Assembly (NCBI RefSeq): GCF_902459695.1
Contig: NZ_CABPRZ010000006.1
Coordinates: 124,001 to 188,000 of the forward strand
Direction: 5' to 3'
Source of the DNA: Pandoraea terrae
GTDB taxonomy: Bacteria > Pseudomonadota > Gammaproteobacteria > Burkholderiales > Burkholderiaceae
Length of the DNA stretch: 64,000 bases
The position numbers and the translations under genes are program-made. The notes beneath the pieces were generated by a model that made no database searches, was not told the origin of the DNA, and saw only the letters and a program-made list of their open reading frames with translations. Shown here one piece after another: positions 25,761 to 35,923 of the stretch; within the stretch, counting starts at the first letter, position 1; the number at the start of each line of letters is the position of its first letter.

Positions 25761-28538
25761 GTGGATACGCTTCAGGCGCCCCTCGTTACGGTAGGTACAA
25801 AGCTGCGTCCTCCCAAACAGAGGCGGAACCTGCTGCGCCGGGATCGATTGATGCGCGACGAAATCGAGCCCAATCTCAATCGGCGCCTGCTGCTGGTTTC
25901 AGCGCCGGCGGGCTATGGCAAAACCAGTATCCTGGCCCAGTGCTTCGATCTGCTATCGACGCAAAGGCGGCATGTCGCCTGGATCAGCGTGGATCCCGAG
26001 GATAACGATATCGTCCGGTTTGTCGCGCACGTCACGGAAGCCATCCGACGTTCCGGTGTGTCGATTGACCAAGATCCGAAAAGCATACTTCATGCGGGTA
26101 TCATCCCTGGTCTGATACCCTCCCCCGCAGCGCTCAAGGCCGAGATGCTGAATGAGCTGGCCCGTCTACGTGGCGACCTGTTTCTTTTTCTCGATGATTT
26201 TCACCTGATCGAGGAGCGTGGCATTTCCGATCTCGTCGGCGCCCTCCTGCTTGCACCCCTCGAAAAGCTTCACGTCGTTGTCGCCGCGCGCGGACAGCCG
26301 AAGCTACCGGTCGCGCGTCTGCGCGCACTCGGGGATATCCACGAAATAGAAGCCCAGGCTCTTGCATTCTCCAGCGAAGAAACCAGTGCTTTCGTCCAGT
26401 CCGCCGGCGGCGTCACACTATCCCCTTCCCAAACCGAGCAACTGCGCAAGCGGACCGAGGGCTGGGCTGCCAGCTTACAGATGGCCGCGATCGCGATGCG
26501 ATGCGCTGATGATGTAGAGGCCTTTCTACGACAGTTCACCGGCGCAGACCGCAGCGTCGCCGACTTTCTCATTGAAGAGGTCCTGAAATACCAGTCGGAC
26601 GATATTCAGCGTTTCCTACTCGCAACCTCCATCCTCGACCGGTTCAACGCGGATCTGGCCAATGCGGTGCTCGAATGCCCAGATAGCCGACTGTTCATCG
26701 ATCGTATCGAGTCCCTGAACCTGTTCATCTTCTCGTTGGATCGTGAACGTAACTGGTATCGCTATCACCATCTCTTTTCAGATCTATTGCGCAGACGGCT
26801 CAACGATCGACAGCCCGATCTCGCGGTCGGCTACCATCGCCGCGCTTGTGACTGGCTGGCGGCGCATGACCTTCCTACCGACGCGATCGAGCATGCCTTT
26901 GCGATCAAGGACGTCGTGCGCGCGGGGGCACTGATCGATGCAGCGAGTACAGGGCTCTTCGCCAGCGGTCAAACCACCACACTGCAAGCGCACGCCGATC
27001 GCCTGCCGGCCGCGCTTCTCAAGACGTTACCGCGGCTACAACTGGAAATGGCTTGGGAAAACATGATTCGTTGGCGCTTCGATGACGCCCGGGAAGCGCT
27101 GAATGACGTCCGCGTCCATGTCACCAAACGGGCAGCGGACGCTCAGGAAATGCCTCGCAAGCCGGAGCCTGATGCGGAGAAAGAGTCCCTGTCGGTCATA
27201 CTGGCGCATCGTGACATCATGCTCGCTGCGCTCAGCGATGATCTTGAACGTGCGGTTTCGTTGGGCTTTGCATGGGCGACAGGGTCCGCAACCGACGACC
27301 CGTTCATGAATGCCTCCGTGGAAGTTGCCATGATCATGTGCCGCCGGGAAACCTTCTCATGTGATCGGGTCCTGGCAGAAGCGGAGGCCATCAGGCAGCA
27401 ACTTGTCGAAGGTCGTGCGATCTACGGAACGGTTTTCCTTGACACTGTCGTCGGCAATACGTTCTTCATGCGCGGCGAGCTTGGCCCCGCAGCCCAGTCG
27501 CTGGCACAGGCCAGGAACGTTGCAATACACATCCATGGCGAACAATCGACGCTTGCCGCCATGCCATCGGCCCAACTGGCACAAGTCCTGTATGAAGAAA
27601 ACCGTTTGACCGAAGCGCGTCGACTGATCGATGAGTGCCGCGAACTCTCGCTTGAGTTTGGCCTCGTCGACTCGGTCATCGCCCGGCAGCTAACCTCCGC
27701 CCGCCTGGCCTATGCCGACGGGGACCCGGGAACTGCGCATCGTGCCCTTGATATCGCTACCGGTATCGCAGACCGGTATGCCATGCAGCGTCTGCATGCG
27801 CACGTATTTGCAGAGCGTGTCAGGCTCCTTATTGCGGAAGGTCTTTCGCGGGACGCGGAGCGACTCAAAGATGATGCGCGTTATCGGGGCGCACTGCAGT
27901 CCATTGCACCCACGGGCGATGTCAACACCACACGGGAGTGTTTCGCAATCGCGGCCGCGCGTTTGGCTTGTGAGCGAGGTGAAGTTGGCCAGGCGATCGC
28001 GTCAATGCGCCGGTGGTTGAACTGGACACGCGACAGGCACTGTCTCCGGTCCAGCATTCGCCTGGCTATCTTGCTGGCCCATTTTTATGTCCGCAACGGT
28101 GAGTCTCTCGCCGCTCGCCGAAGCCTCATCGAGGCATTGCACTGGGGCGCGGACGGAGGATTCATTCGCAGCTTCACGGACGAAGGAACAGCAATCTCGG
28201 CGCTGCTGGAGGAACTTGCGAGGACGCCTTCCGAGTCAGACGTTTATTCGCGAGACTATGTGAAGCTTTTACTGCGTTCGTTCGGTGGCCGCGCTGAAAA
28301 CGATTTAGTGTTGCCTCTGCCCGTACCAGATCGGCTTGAAGAGAGCGCGAGTCTTTCCGAGCGCGAGATCGAGATCATTCGGTTGACAGCGAATAGTCTG
28401 GCGACACAAGAAATAGCGGATGCGCTGGGTCTGGCGGAGAGTACGGTGAAATGGTACTGGCGCCGGATTTTTGAAAAGCTTGGCGTGCACCGCCGGGCGG
28501 TAGCGGTCAGACTTGCCCGTCAGCGCGGTCTGATTTGA
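25761..28538 (+). CDS. MalT/AlkS-type LuxR-family ATP-dependent regulator
   Basis: 925 residues. An N-terminal STAND-type ATPase carries Walker A near residue 53 (VSAPAGYGKTS) and Walker B (LFLFLDDFH). A long helical, TPR-like sensor region follows, and the C-terminus is a LuxR HTH (LSEREIEIIRLTANSLATQE and AESTVKWYWRRIFEKLGVHR). MalT and AlkS are the models: an inducer and ATP cause assembly and activation. I prefer GTG 25761 over TTG 25758 because AGGAGA lies 5 bases before it. It may respond to an aromatic or alkane-like substrate of the cluster; the target is unknown. Confidence 0.9.
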   Translation: MDTLQAPLVTVGTKLRPPKQRRNLLRRDRLMRDEIEPNLNRRLLLVSAPAGYGKTSILAQCFDLLSTQRRHVAWISVDPEDNDIVRFVAHVTEAIRRSGVSIDQDPKSILHAGIIPGLIPSPAALKAEMLNELARLRGDLFLFLDDFHLIEERGISDLVGALLLAPLEKLHVVVAARGQPKLPVARLRALGDIHEIEAQALAFSSEETSAFVQSAGGVTLSPSQTEQLRKRTEGWAASLQMAAIAMRCADDVEAFLRQFTGADRSVADFLIEEVLKYQSDDIQRFLLATSILDRFNADLANAVLECPDSRLFIDRIESLNLFIFSLDRERNWYRYHHLFSDLLRRRLNDRQPDLAVGYHRRACDWLAAHDLPTDAIEHAFAIKDVVRAGALIDAASTGLFASGQTTTLQAHADRLPAALLKTLPRLQLEMAWENMIRWRFDDAREALNDVRVHVTKRAADAQEMPRKPEPDAEKESLSVILAHRDIMLAALSDDLERAVSLGFAWATGSATDDPFMNASVEVAMIMCRRETFSCDRVLAEAEAIRQQLVEGRAIYGTVFLDTVVGNTFFMRGELGPAAQSLAQARNVAIHIHGEQSTLAAMPSAQLAQVLYEENRLTEARRLIDECRELSLEFGLVDSVIARQLTSARLAYADGDPGTAHRALDIATGIADRYAMQRLHAHVFAERVRLLIAEGLSRDAERLKDDARYRGALQSIAPTGDVNTTRECFAIAAARLACERGEVGQAIASMRRWLNWTRDRHCLRSSIRLAILLAHFYVRNGESLAARRSLIEALHWGADGGFIRSFTDEGTAISALLEELARTPSESDVYSRDYVKLLLRSFGGRAENDLVLPLPVPDRLEESASLSEREIEIIRLTANSLATQEIADALGLAESTVKWYWRRIFEKLGVHRRAVAVRLARQRGLI

Positions 28539-28593
28539 TTCCAGCGCCGCCCGTCAATGCAGGGTCGCTGCGATCAGCGAAGGCGTGTGGCGG

Positions 28594-29601
28594 TTAAGCT
28601 CCGCTTTTGATTTGCGTCTTGCCGAACTGAAAACGCGCACGATAGGCGCCAGGGGACAAACCAATGCGCCCCTTGAAAAGACGCGAGAAAGAGCTGCTGT
28701 CGATGTAACCAACGCGGCTCGCGATGTCCTCCACGCCCAGGCCAGTGCCTTCCAGCATCGCCCGCGCGGTATCTATGCGCAGATTCTGCAGGTATGTCAG
28801 GGGCGATTCCCCTAATGCCGCGTTGAACCGCCGGATGAGCGTTCTCTCGCTTACCGCAAGCCTGGTCGCCAACTGTGGCACTCGCAGGGGCTCCGATAAG
28901 TGATCGATGAGCCAGTGCTGCGCCCGCCTGACCAGCGCATCCGAGTGTTCTTTCTCGGAAATCAGGGGCAAATAGGGTGTTTGGCTCGTCTGGCTAATGT
29001 CAATCAGCATGGTCTTGGCGCACCGCGACGCGATGGCAGCACCGGAGAACCGTTCCACCACGCGTATCGCCTGGAGCAAATATGACGCCGACGCGCCTGC
29101 GCAGATCAGCCTGTCCGCCTCGGTGATTACCGGATCTGGCCGCAGGTCCACGAGTGGATAGCGTGAACGGAACTGTTGCTCTAGCCACCATGTGGTGGTC
29201 GCCACGCGGCCATCCAGAAGGCCCGTCTCCGCCAGAGCGAATGTGCCCGTGCAGTTTGCCGCGAGCCATGCGCCGCGTTGCCACTCCGACTTTAGCCACT
29301 CGTACACATGGGCATGGGCCCCAAGAAAGCGCTCGAACACTTTACGGCCACCGTAGTGAAGGCTGGGAATGAAGATCAGGTCAAACGGGCGATCCGCGAC
29401 TTCATCGCGCACCGCGATCGGGAGGCCGTTGCTCGCCACCACGGGCTTTCCGGAGAGCGAAACAAACCGCCATTCAAAATAAGCGCTTGCGGGAGCACGT
29501 TGCTTACGCAAATGTGCATTGGCCACCTGCAGCACGTCTGCAAAGCCAGCAAGGCTTGATGCGTAGCAGCCATCCAGGGCGAGAATCGCGGCGAAAGGCA
29601 T
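28594..29601 (-). CDS. GlxA-type AraC-family regulator
   Basis: 335 residues from MPFAAILALDG. The N-terminal half is a DJ-1/PfpI-like domain (FDLIFIPSLHYGG and LAANCTGTFALAETGLLDG, with Cys in the nucleophile-elbow position). The C-terminal half has two AraC helix-turn-helices (RVPQLATRLAVSERTLIRRF and VEDIASRVGYIDSSSFSRLF). It is convergent with the LuxR-type gene. The effector is unknown; close family members often control catabolism of choline or amines, or formaldehyde-linked genes. Confidence 0.88.
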   Translation of the reverse strand: MPFAAILALDGCYASSLAGFADVLQVANAHLRKQRAPASAYFEWRFVSLSGKPVVASNGLPIAVRDEVADRPFDLIFIPSLHYGGRKVFERFLGAHAHVYEWLKSEWQRGAWLAANCTGTFALAETGLLDGRVATTTWWLEQQFRSRYPLVDLRPDPVITEADRLICAGASASYLLQAIRVVERFSGAAIASRCAKTMLIDISQTSQTPYLPLISEKEHSDALVRRAQHWLIDHLSEPLRVPQLATRLAVSERTLIRRFNAALGESPLTYLQNLRIDTARAMLEGTGLGVEDIASRVGYIDSSSFSRLFKGRIGLSPGAYRARFQFGKTQIKSGA

Positions 29602-29736
29602 ATTGACGGAAGCCGCACGTAAAGATTTATTTTTGTCACGATAGCAGCCGCACCCCAACCTGTAAATCGGCGCTTACTCGTGATGCAATTGGCGCGCTCC
29701 TCCGGCCGTCCGACCAAACTCCCCCGTGGGCCTTAA

Positions 29737-30480
29737 GTCGTCGAGATCGTCGAGTGGGTCAGAAGCGTGGCGCCTCGGCTGAACCGGCTGGTGTCCTTGT
29801 GCTCGGGCAGCTTCTTCCTGGACGAAGCGGGTTTGCTTGACGGCAAGCGCGCCACGACCCATTGGAGCGTATCCGAACGGCTCAGCCGGCGTTATCCCGG
29901 CATCACCGTCGCACCCGATGCGATCTTCATCAAGGAGGGCGCTATCTGGACATCCGCGGGCGTCACCGCCGCCATCGACCTGGCGCTGGCGCTGGTGGAG
30001 GAAGATCTCGGCCGCGACCTCGCCCTGGCAGTCGCGCGCGACCTGGTCGTTTATCTGAAGCGCCCCGGCGGACAATCACAGTTCAGCATGCATCTGGCCA
30101 GCCAGATGACCAATCATCCGACCATTCGAGGCGTGCAGGACTGGATTCTCCAGCACCTCACTGACAAGCTCGCGACACCGGACCTGGCCAAACATGCCTC
30201 GATGAGCACGCGTAATTTCACGCGCATGTTTTCCGCTGCGACGGGCTATAGCCCGGCGGCCTTCATCGAGGTGGCCCGCTTCGAACTGGCCCAGCGTCTG
30301 CTGGGAGATGCCGAACTGCCGCTCAAGTCCATCGCGGCCAGCTGCGGCTTCACGTCGGACGATCAACTGCGGCGGATGTTCCAGCGGCGCCTCGGCATCA
30401 CGCCACGCGCTTACCGTGAGCGCTTCTCGACCACAGGTGTGGGAGCCGCACAGCCGGTGCCCTTGACGCCGGGCACATGA
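29737..30480 (+). pseudogene. 5'-truncated GlxA-type AraC regulator
   Basis: The frame opens just after an in-frame TAA (29734) and encodes VVEIVEWVRSVAPRLNRLVS, followed by LCSGSFFLDEAGLLDGKRAT and an intact AraC HTH pair (DLAKHASMSTRNFTRMF and LKSIAASCGFTSDDQLRRMF). About the first 90 residues of the DJ-1-like domain are absent compared with the full gene next door. A GTG at 29767 could start a 237-residue protein, but the domain would be incomplete. It seems a remnant; DNA binding could persist if it is expressed. Confidence 0.75.
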
Positions 30481-30505
30481 AGCGGACGGCCCCGAGCCCG
30501 CCAGC

Positions 30506-31114
30506 TTAAGCCGCGGCGGGAATCCCCGGCATCGGAATGAACCCGGGCAGCCGCTTCACGCGTTCGATCCACTTGAGGATGTTGGGATACGGGCTCAGAT
30601 CGATGCCGCCCTCGCTCGCCATTGCGGTGTACGGGAAACACGCGATGTCGCCGATCGTCGGGTGGCCCAGCTCAAGCCAGTCACGTTCGGCCAAATGATC
30701 GTCCATGATCTTGAACACCCGGTTGGCGCCCGCGTGCAGCTTCTCGAGATCGAGCGGATAGTTCAGTATCTTGACCAGACGCGCGCCGGCTGCGTTCATC
30801 ACTTCGCCGCCGCCCGTCGAGAGCCATTGCTGGATGCGCCCCATCGCTTCCGCGTCGTCGGGATACCATTGGTTCGACTTGTCGTATTTCCTGGCGAGAT
30901 ACACCATGATCGCCTGGGCGTCGCGCAAACGCACATGGCCGTCCTCGAAAATGGGGATCTCGCCAAACGGATTCAGGCGCGTGTATTTTTCGGTCTTGTG
31001 CTCCTTGTTGACGAAATCCACGTTCACGGCTTCGCATTCGAGGCCGAGACTGTTCATCAGCAACCGGATCTTGTAGCAGCTGCCTGACAGTTCAAAATCG
31101 TAAAGCTTGATCAT
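30506..31114 (-). CDS. Glutathione S-transferase
   Basis: 202 residues. N-terminal thioredoxin-like domain (MIKLYDFELSGSCYKIRLLM; the serine-rich site binds the glutathione thiol), GEIPIFEDGHVRLRDAQAI as the conserved cis-Pro and glutamate/aspartate region, then the helical C-terminal domain with PTIGDIACFPY. It lies upstream of the formaldehyde genes on the same strand, with an 84-base gap. It may conjugate or isomerise pathway by-products; a role in formaldehyde handling is possible because of the neighbours. Confidence 0.9.
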   Translation of the reverse strand: MIKLYDFELSGSCYKIRLLMNSLGLECEAVNVDFVNKEHKTEKYTRLNPFGEIPIFEDGHVRLRDAQAIMVYLARKYDKSNQWYPDDAEAMGRIQQWLSTGGGEVMNAAGARLVKILNYPLDLEKLHAGANRVFKIMDDHLAERDWLELGHPTIGDIACFPYTAMASEGGIDLSPYPNILKWIERVKRLPGFIPMPGIPAAA

Positions 31115-31198
31115 TACAGGAGTCTCCTCTTGGGGTGATGCGATGGAAATGACGAACTTCTGGCGGGCAATAATCGATAATCGTCGGTGTCGCGGATC

Positions 31199-32050
31199 TC
31201 AATCTTGCCCATACAGAATGCGACTGTGAAACGCGAGATGGTCCTCGACGAACGTCGAGATGAAGTAGTAACCGTGGTCGTAGCGCGCATGGCGGCGCAG
31301 CGTCAGCGGCTGTTTCGCGCGGCGGCAGGCGGCTTCGAAGGCTTCCGGGCAGAGCTGCTCGGCCAGGAACTGATCGTGCAGCCCCTGATCGATCAGGATC
31401 CCGGCCGGGAACGGCGTTTCCATCCCCGTCATCAACTCGCTGGCGTCATAGTGGCGCCACGCTTCGCGGTCCTCGCCCAGATAGCCACTGAACGCTTTCT
31501 GGCCCCACGGGCACTGCATCGGAGCGGCGATCGGCGCGAATGCTGACACCGAGCGGAACCGCGCCGGATTGCGTAGCGCCAGGACCAACGCGCCGTGCCC
31601 GCCCATCGAGTGGCCAAAGATGCCGACATGGCCGCTGCGGATCGAAAGTTCCTCCAGCACCAGGTCATACAGCTCGCGCGCGACGTAGCTGTACATGCGG
31701 TAGTGCTCGCGCCATGGCGTCTGGGTTGCGTCGAGGTAGAAGCCGGCACCGGCGCCGAAATCCCAGGCGTCTGTCTCGCCCGACAGATTCGCGCCGCGAG
31801 GACTCGTGTCGGGCGCGATGAGCGCCAAGCCATGCTCGGCGGCAAAGCGCTGCGCGCCGGCGTTCACCATGAAGGTTTCTTCGGTGCAGGTCAGCCCCGC
31901 GAGGTAAAAGAGCGCTGGCACTGGCCGCTCGAATGCCTGCGGCGGCAGGTAGACCGAAAAGCGCATCGGCAAACCAATCTCGGGCGAGTCGTGCCGGTAG
32001 AAGCGCTGCACCCCGCGAAAGCAGGCGTGTTCGCTGATGAGTTCGAGCAT
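31199..32050 (-). CDS. fghA: S-formylglutathione hydrolase
   Basis: 283 residues of the esterase D family. The serine nucleophile is in GHSMGGHGAL, the oxyanion and active-site regions in YLAGLTCTEE and PDTSPRG, and the histidine in YDHGYYFISTF. It hydrolyses S-formylglutathione to formate and glutathione, the second step of glutathione-dependent formaldehyde oxidation. It starts 10 bases after the dehydrogenase stop, so the two are an operon. Confidence 0.96.
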   Translation of the reverse strand: MLELISEHACFRGVQRFYRHDSPEIGLPMRFSVYLPPQAFERPVPALFYLAGLTCTEETFMVNAGAQRFAAEHGLALIAPDTSPRGANLSGETDAWDFGAGAGFYLDATQTPWREHYRMYSYVARELYDLVLEELSIRSGHVGIFGHSMGGHGALVLALRNPARFRSVSAFAPIAAPMQCPWGQKAFSGYLGEDREAWRHYDASELMTGMETPFPAGILIDQGLHDQFLAEQLCPEAFEAACRRAKQPLTLRRHARYDHGYYFISTFVEDHLAFHSRILYGQD

Positions 32051-32060
32051 GGCGACGTCC

Positions 32061-33167
<1,107 letters not shown>

Positions 33168-33366
33168 CGTACAAGTCTCCTCAAAGAGAATCACGTTCTC
33201 GACGCGACACTGACTTGGATTATTGCCTCGTACGAGGAGCCCACAAACCGCCTCATGCCATATTGGCCCAAGAACGCGGAGACTTGTCCCAATTTAACGG
33301 TTCAGGTGGATATCCAGGAAATCCCATCAAAGGCCATGTCGAGGTTGTCGCTTCCGGGCCAGCCGC

Positions 33367-34080
33367 CTACGCGAGGACAATCCGCCGCAACGCAAGCGTT
33401 TCGTCATAGTTGCGCAATGACGGCATGGGTAGCAAGGATCGCGAGTCGAGTGTGGCAAGCGCTTGATACCACTCGTTCAGAATTCCGTGTCGCTCGGCAT
33501 CATCTAGATAGGGAATGTGATATCCGAAGAAGGGTTCCAGCACGTCAAAGCCCACGTATCCCAACGTGCCTTGCAACAACGGCCGCAACATTGCAACCAA
33601 ATCGCCATGTATGCCGCCCTCGCTGACCATGTGGGGCCGACCTCCAAGCGTCGCGCAAACGAGTGCCTTCTTCCCGGTCATGCCGCCGTGATCGTAGATC
33701 CGCCGTCCGCCATAGAAGGCGCCGGACACGAACACGCGATCGATCCACCCTTTCAAAATCGCAGGCACTGAAAACCAGAAGATCGGAAAAGTCAGCAGCA
33801 ACAGATCGCAGCTCCGCACCTTGTCGATTTCCGTGAGGATGTCTTTCGACAGCGTGTCGTCTTTCACGCCGTTTCGCTGTTCGAGCGCATAGACGAGATA
33901 GTCCGGATTCTGACGACTGTCAAAATCCCCCGCACTGGCTACCGCGTTGAAATTGAGCGCGTAAAGGTCGGACACCTCGACCGTATGGCCGGCTGTCGTC
34001 AATGTATCGACGGCAGCGTTCTTGAGCGCGGCGGTAAATGATTTCGGCTCCGGATGGGCGTGGACGATCAGGATATTCAC
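33367..34080 (-). CDS. NAD(P)H dehydrogenase (quinone)-like flavoprotein
   Basis: 237 residues from a GTG giving a start like (M)NILIVHAHPEPKSF, the flavodoxin-fold motif of the NQO1/MdaB/Kef-associated family. TFPIFWFSVPAILKGWIDRV is the FAD/FMN-binding signature, and GKKALVCATLGG follows. It likely performs two-electron reduction of quinones, protecting against catechol-derived quinones. It is a single gene with about 170 bases of non-coding DNA separating it from adhC. Confidence 0.88.
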   Translation of the reverse strand: MNILIVHAHPEPKSFTAALKNAAVDTLTTAGHTVEVSDLYALNFNAVASAGDFDSRQNPDYLVYALEQRNGVKDDTLSKDILTEIDKVRSCDLLLLTFPIFWFSVPAILKGWIDRVFVSGAFYGGRRIYDHGGMTGKKALVCATLGGRPHMVSEGGIHGDLVAMLRPLLQGTLGYVGFDVLEPFFGYHIPYLDDAERHGILNEWYQALATLDSRSLLPMPSLRNYDETLALRRIVLA

Positions 34081-34285
34081 TTGAGATCCTCTGAACTGAA
34101 ACAATCGGTGGCGCCGAATGCGACCGGACGTGGGAGGACGCAAAAAGCCTGCAGGCGAACGGCGTAACCGCGAGTCTACGGTTGCCGACAGCCCGGGTAC
34201 AGTGGCGAAACTGACACTTTATCTGCGGATACCGCCAATCTGGCTTTGTTTAGTGAAATGAAGGCTGATCCATTCGCCAGGGGCT

Positions 34286-34571
34286 TCACTCTGCCGTAGA
34301 TTGGAGTCGCAAGCTGCTCAGCGCGGTGACAAACGCCACGCCTGCGGCAAGGATGAGGCTGGTGCGCAAGCCGACCACGAACGTGTGCGACTGCGCGAGC
34401 AACGTGCCGAATACTGCCACCGCAAGCGCGCCCCCATCTGACGGCTTGTATTGAAGACGCCACTCGCCGTGCCGGCCAGCGATGCGAGCACGCTATTGAG
34501 TAGCACCCCCGTGACTGGTGGCGCCACAAGTGGTCCCGCGATGCCCGCGAGTAGCTGAGGGAATACGCTGA
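34286..34571 (-). pseudogene. C-terminal remnant of an MFS efflux transporter
   Basis: About 95 codons of an EmrB/QacA-type transporter remain (LLAGIAGPLVAPPVTGVLLN, then SGVFNTSRQMG). A base is missing from a G-run near 34434; adding one gives GALAVAVFGTLLAQSHTF and the end SSLRLQSTAE before TGA. The 5' part is lost where the sequence joins an IS3 remnant. It is not functional. Confidence 0.75.
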
Positions 34572-34990
34572 CTCATGACACACCTCCGTCGGAGTTGTTT
34601 CGTGCCAGCCCTGATTATGGGACTGAGGGAGGGGCGGACCATACATTTTTGCCAGCACATCCTGCAGCATAGCCTTGTCCAGAGACAGATCCGCTACGAG
34701 CCGCTTGAGCTTAGCGTTTTCTACGTCCAGCTACTTCATGCGCCGTACTTCCGACGGCGACAGACCGCCAAACTTCGTCTGCCAGTTATAGAACGTGGCG
34801 TCGCTGATGCCCATCTTGCGGCACACCTCGGCTACCGGTGTGCCAAGCTTCGCCTGCTTGAGGGCGTACGCGATCTGCTCGTCGGTGTATTTGCTCCTCT
34901 TCACGGCATGACCTCCTGGTCGTCGAGTCAACATCATGCCGAAATTTTCCAGTTTCAACCGGTACTGTTTTGTCGGCTAGGGTCACTTGG
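34572..34990 (-). mobile_element. IS3-family remnant with broken orfA
   Basis: A GTG start at 34904, 7 bases after AGGAGG, opens orfA: KRSKYTDEQIAYALKQAK, HTH CRKMGISDATFYNWQ, then RRMK and an in-frame TAG at 34731 where family members read RMKQL. Past the stop the reading continues as NAKLKRLVADLSLDKAML and stops matching near 34640. orfB is absent. Only the left part of the IS remains, joined to the MFS remnant. Confidence 0.8.
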
Positions 34991-35462
34991 ACTGCTGCCG
35001 GGATCGTGATCACTGGCGAATACATTTTTTGATGCTCAAAACTAGCAGCAACGCGCTGACGCGCTTTTCCGCCGAGCTGGCCAATGCCGGCGACTTTGCC
35101 GTGCTGCAGCCGGGCCTGTTCGCGGGCACCGGTTTCAGCTATGGCCTGACAGCAATGGCAAACCCTCCACCCTCCCGCCCCCTGGGCACATCAGACACAG
35201 CCCTTCATCTCCCCGTTCTTCCCCTCCAGCCACTGCCACCACGACTTGCATCCACAAGACTCGATGAGATGCTGAGCCTGCCCTGTGTCTTCGATGCGGA
35301 TGCCCAGGCAGGTGCCGGTCGTTCTCTGCGCTGTCCAGCCACATGGCGGCAAATCGCCCGCCACCTGCCTAATCTGACATCCACAGCCCCTCGGCCACGC
35401 AATCGCGCGTGATGCCTCACCGTCTTCGATGGCCTCGTTCTTCATTTCAGGAGCGCTTTGTG
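34991..35462. other. Unassigned stretch with a possible gene remnant
   Basis: About 470 bases with no gene I can support. An open plus-strand segment (35031-35160) encodes SNALTRFSAELANAGDFAVL and QPGLFAGTGFSYGL, which looks protein-like and may be the tail of a truncated gene, but I do not recognise it. A leftward frame (35191-35439) encodes a cysteine-rich 83-residue peptide with no clear ribosome site. Confidence 0.3.
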
Positions 35463-35582
35463 ATGAACCGGCAACCGAGCTTATGGCAGATATTTCTCGA
35501 TGAACTGCGCCAGAGCCTGCGCGACTACCTCCGGCCCCTGATGGCTGCGATCCGGTGGGCACGTCGCCGGCGCCGCAAGTGA
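35463..35582 (+). CDS. Small basic hypothetical protein (39 aa)
   Basis: MNRQPSLWQIFLDELRQSLR followed by DYLRPLMAAIRWARRRRRK: an amphipathic helix ending in a strongly basic tail. It begins just after a TGA (TGATGA) in a region otherwise lacking open frames and precedes the AAA ATPase gene by about 340 bases. It may be a peptide partner of the membrane ATPase, but its reality rests only on composition and length. Confidence 0.35.
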   Translation: MNRQPSLWQIFLDELRQSLRDYLRPLMAAIRWARRRRRK

Positions 35583-35923
35583 GACCCTGCGGCCCTCCCC
35601 CGCCCCCGCGGATTCCATTCCCTTGGCCTGGGGACGACCGAGGCACATCACAAAACCGAACGGCCGGCAGGTCGTCCGGCGGGCCCAAGGCCGCGTTACC
35701 GTCCCCATTGACGCCGCCATACCGACGGAAGTCCCCCCATAGGCCTGGCATCGAAGATGCGGACGTGGCTCGGACTCCCATGAGTGCATTGAAGCCGCAA
35801 CTATCCCCACATCCGCCTCCCGAAGCCCACTTGCATCGGCGCAATCGGGTTGGACACTGAACCTCAGGAAGCGCGGTTCTGCCAAGGCCGCGCCCCGTCG
35901 ACCACAACAACGCCGAGGTCCCT
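35583..35923. other. Region upstream of the AAA ATPase
   Basis: About 340 bases. Open leftward frames exist, but their composition (low-complexity Gly, Ser and Arg) suggests shadows of GC-rich DNA. I see no convincing promoter or structure. Confidence 0.4.

Noticed and set aside
35191-35910. 240-codon leftward frame rich in Gly, Ser and Cys
   Set aside because: No ribosome site or family resemblance, and the composition is that expected of antisense GC-rich DNA.
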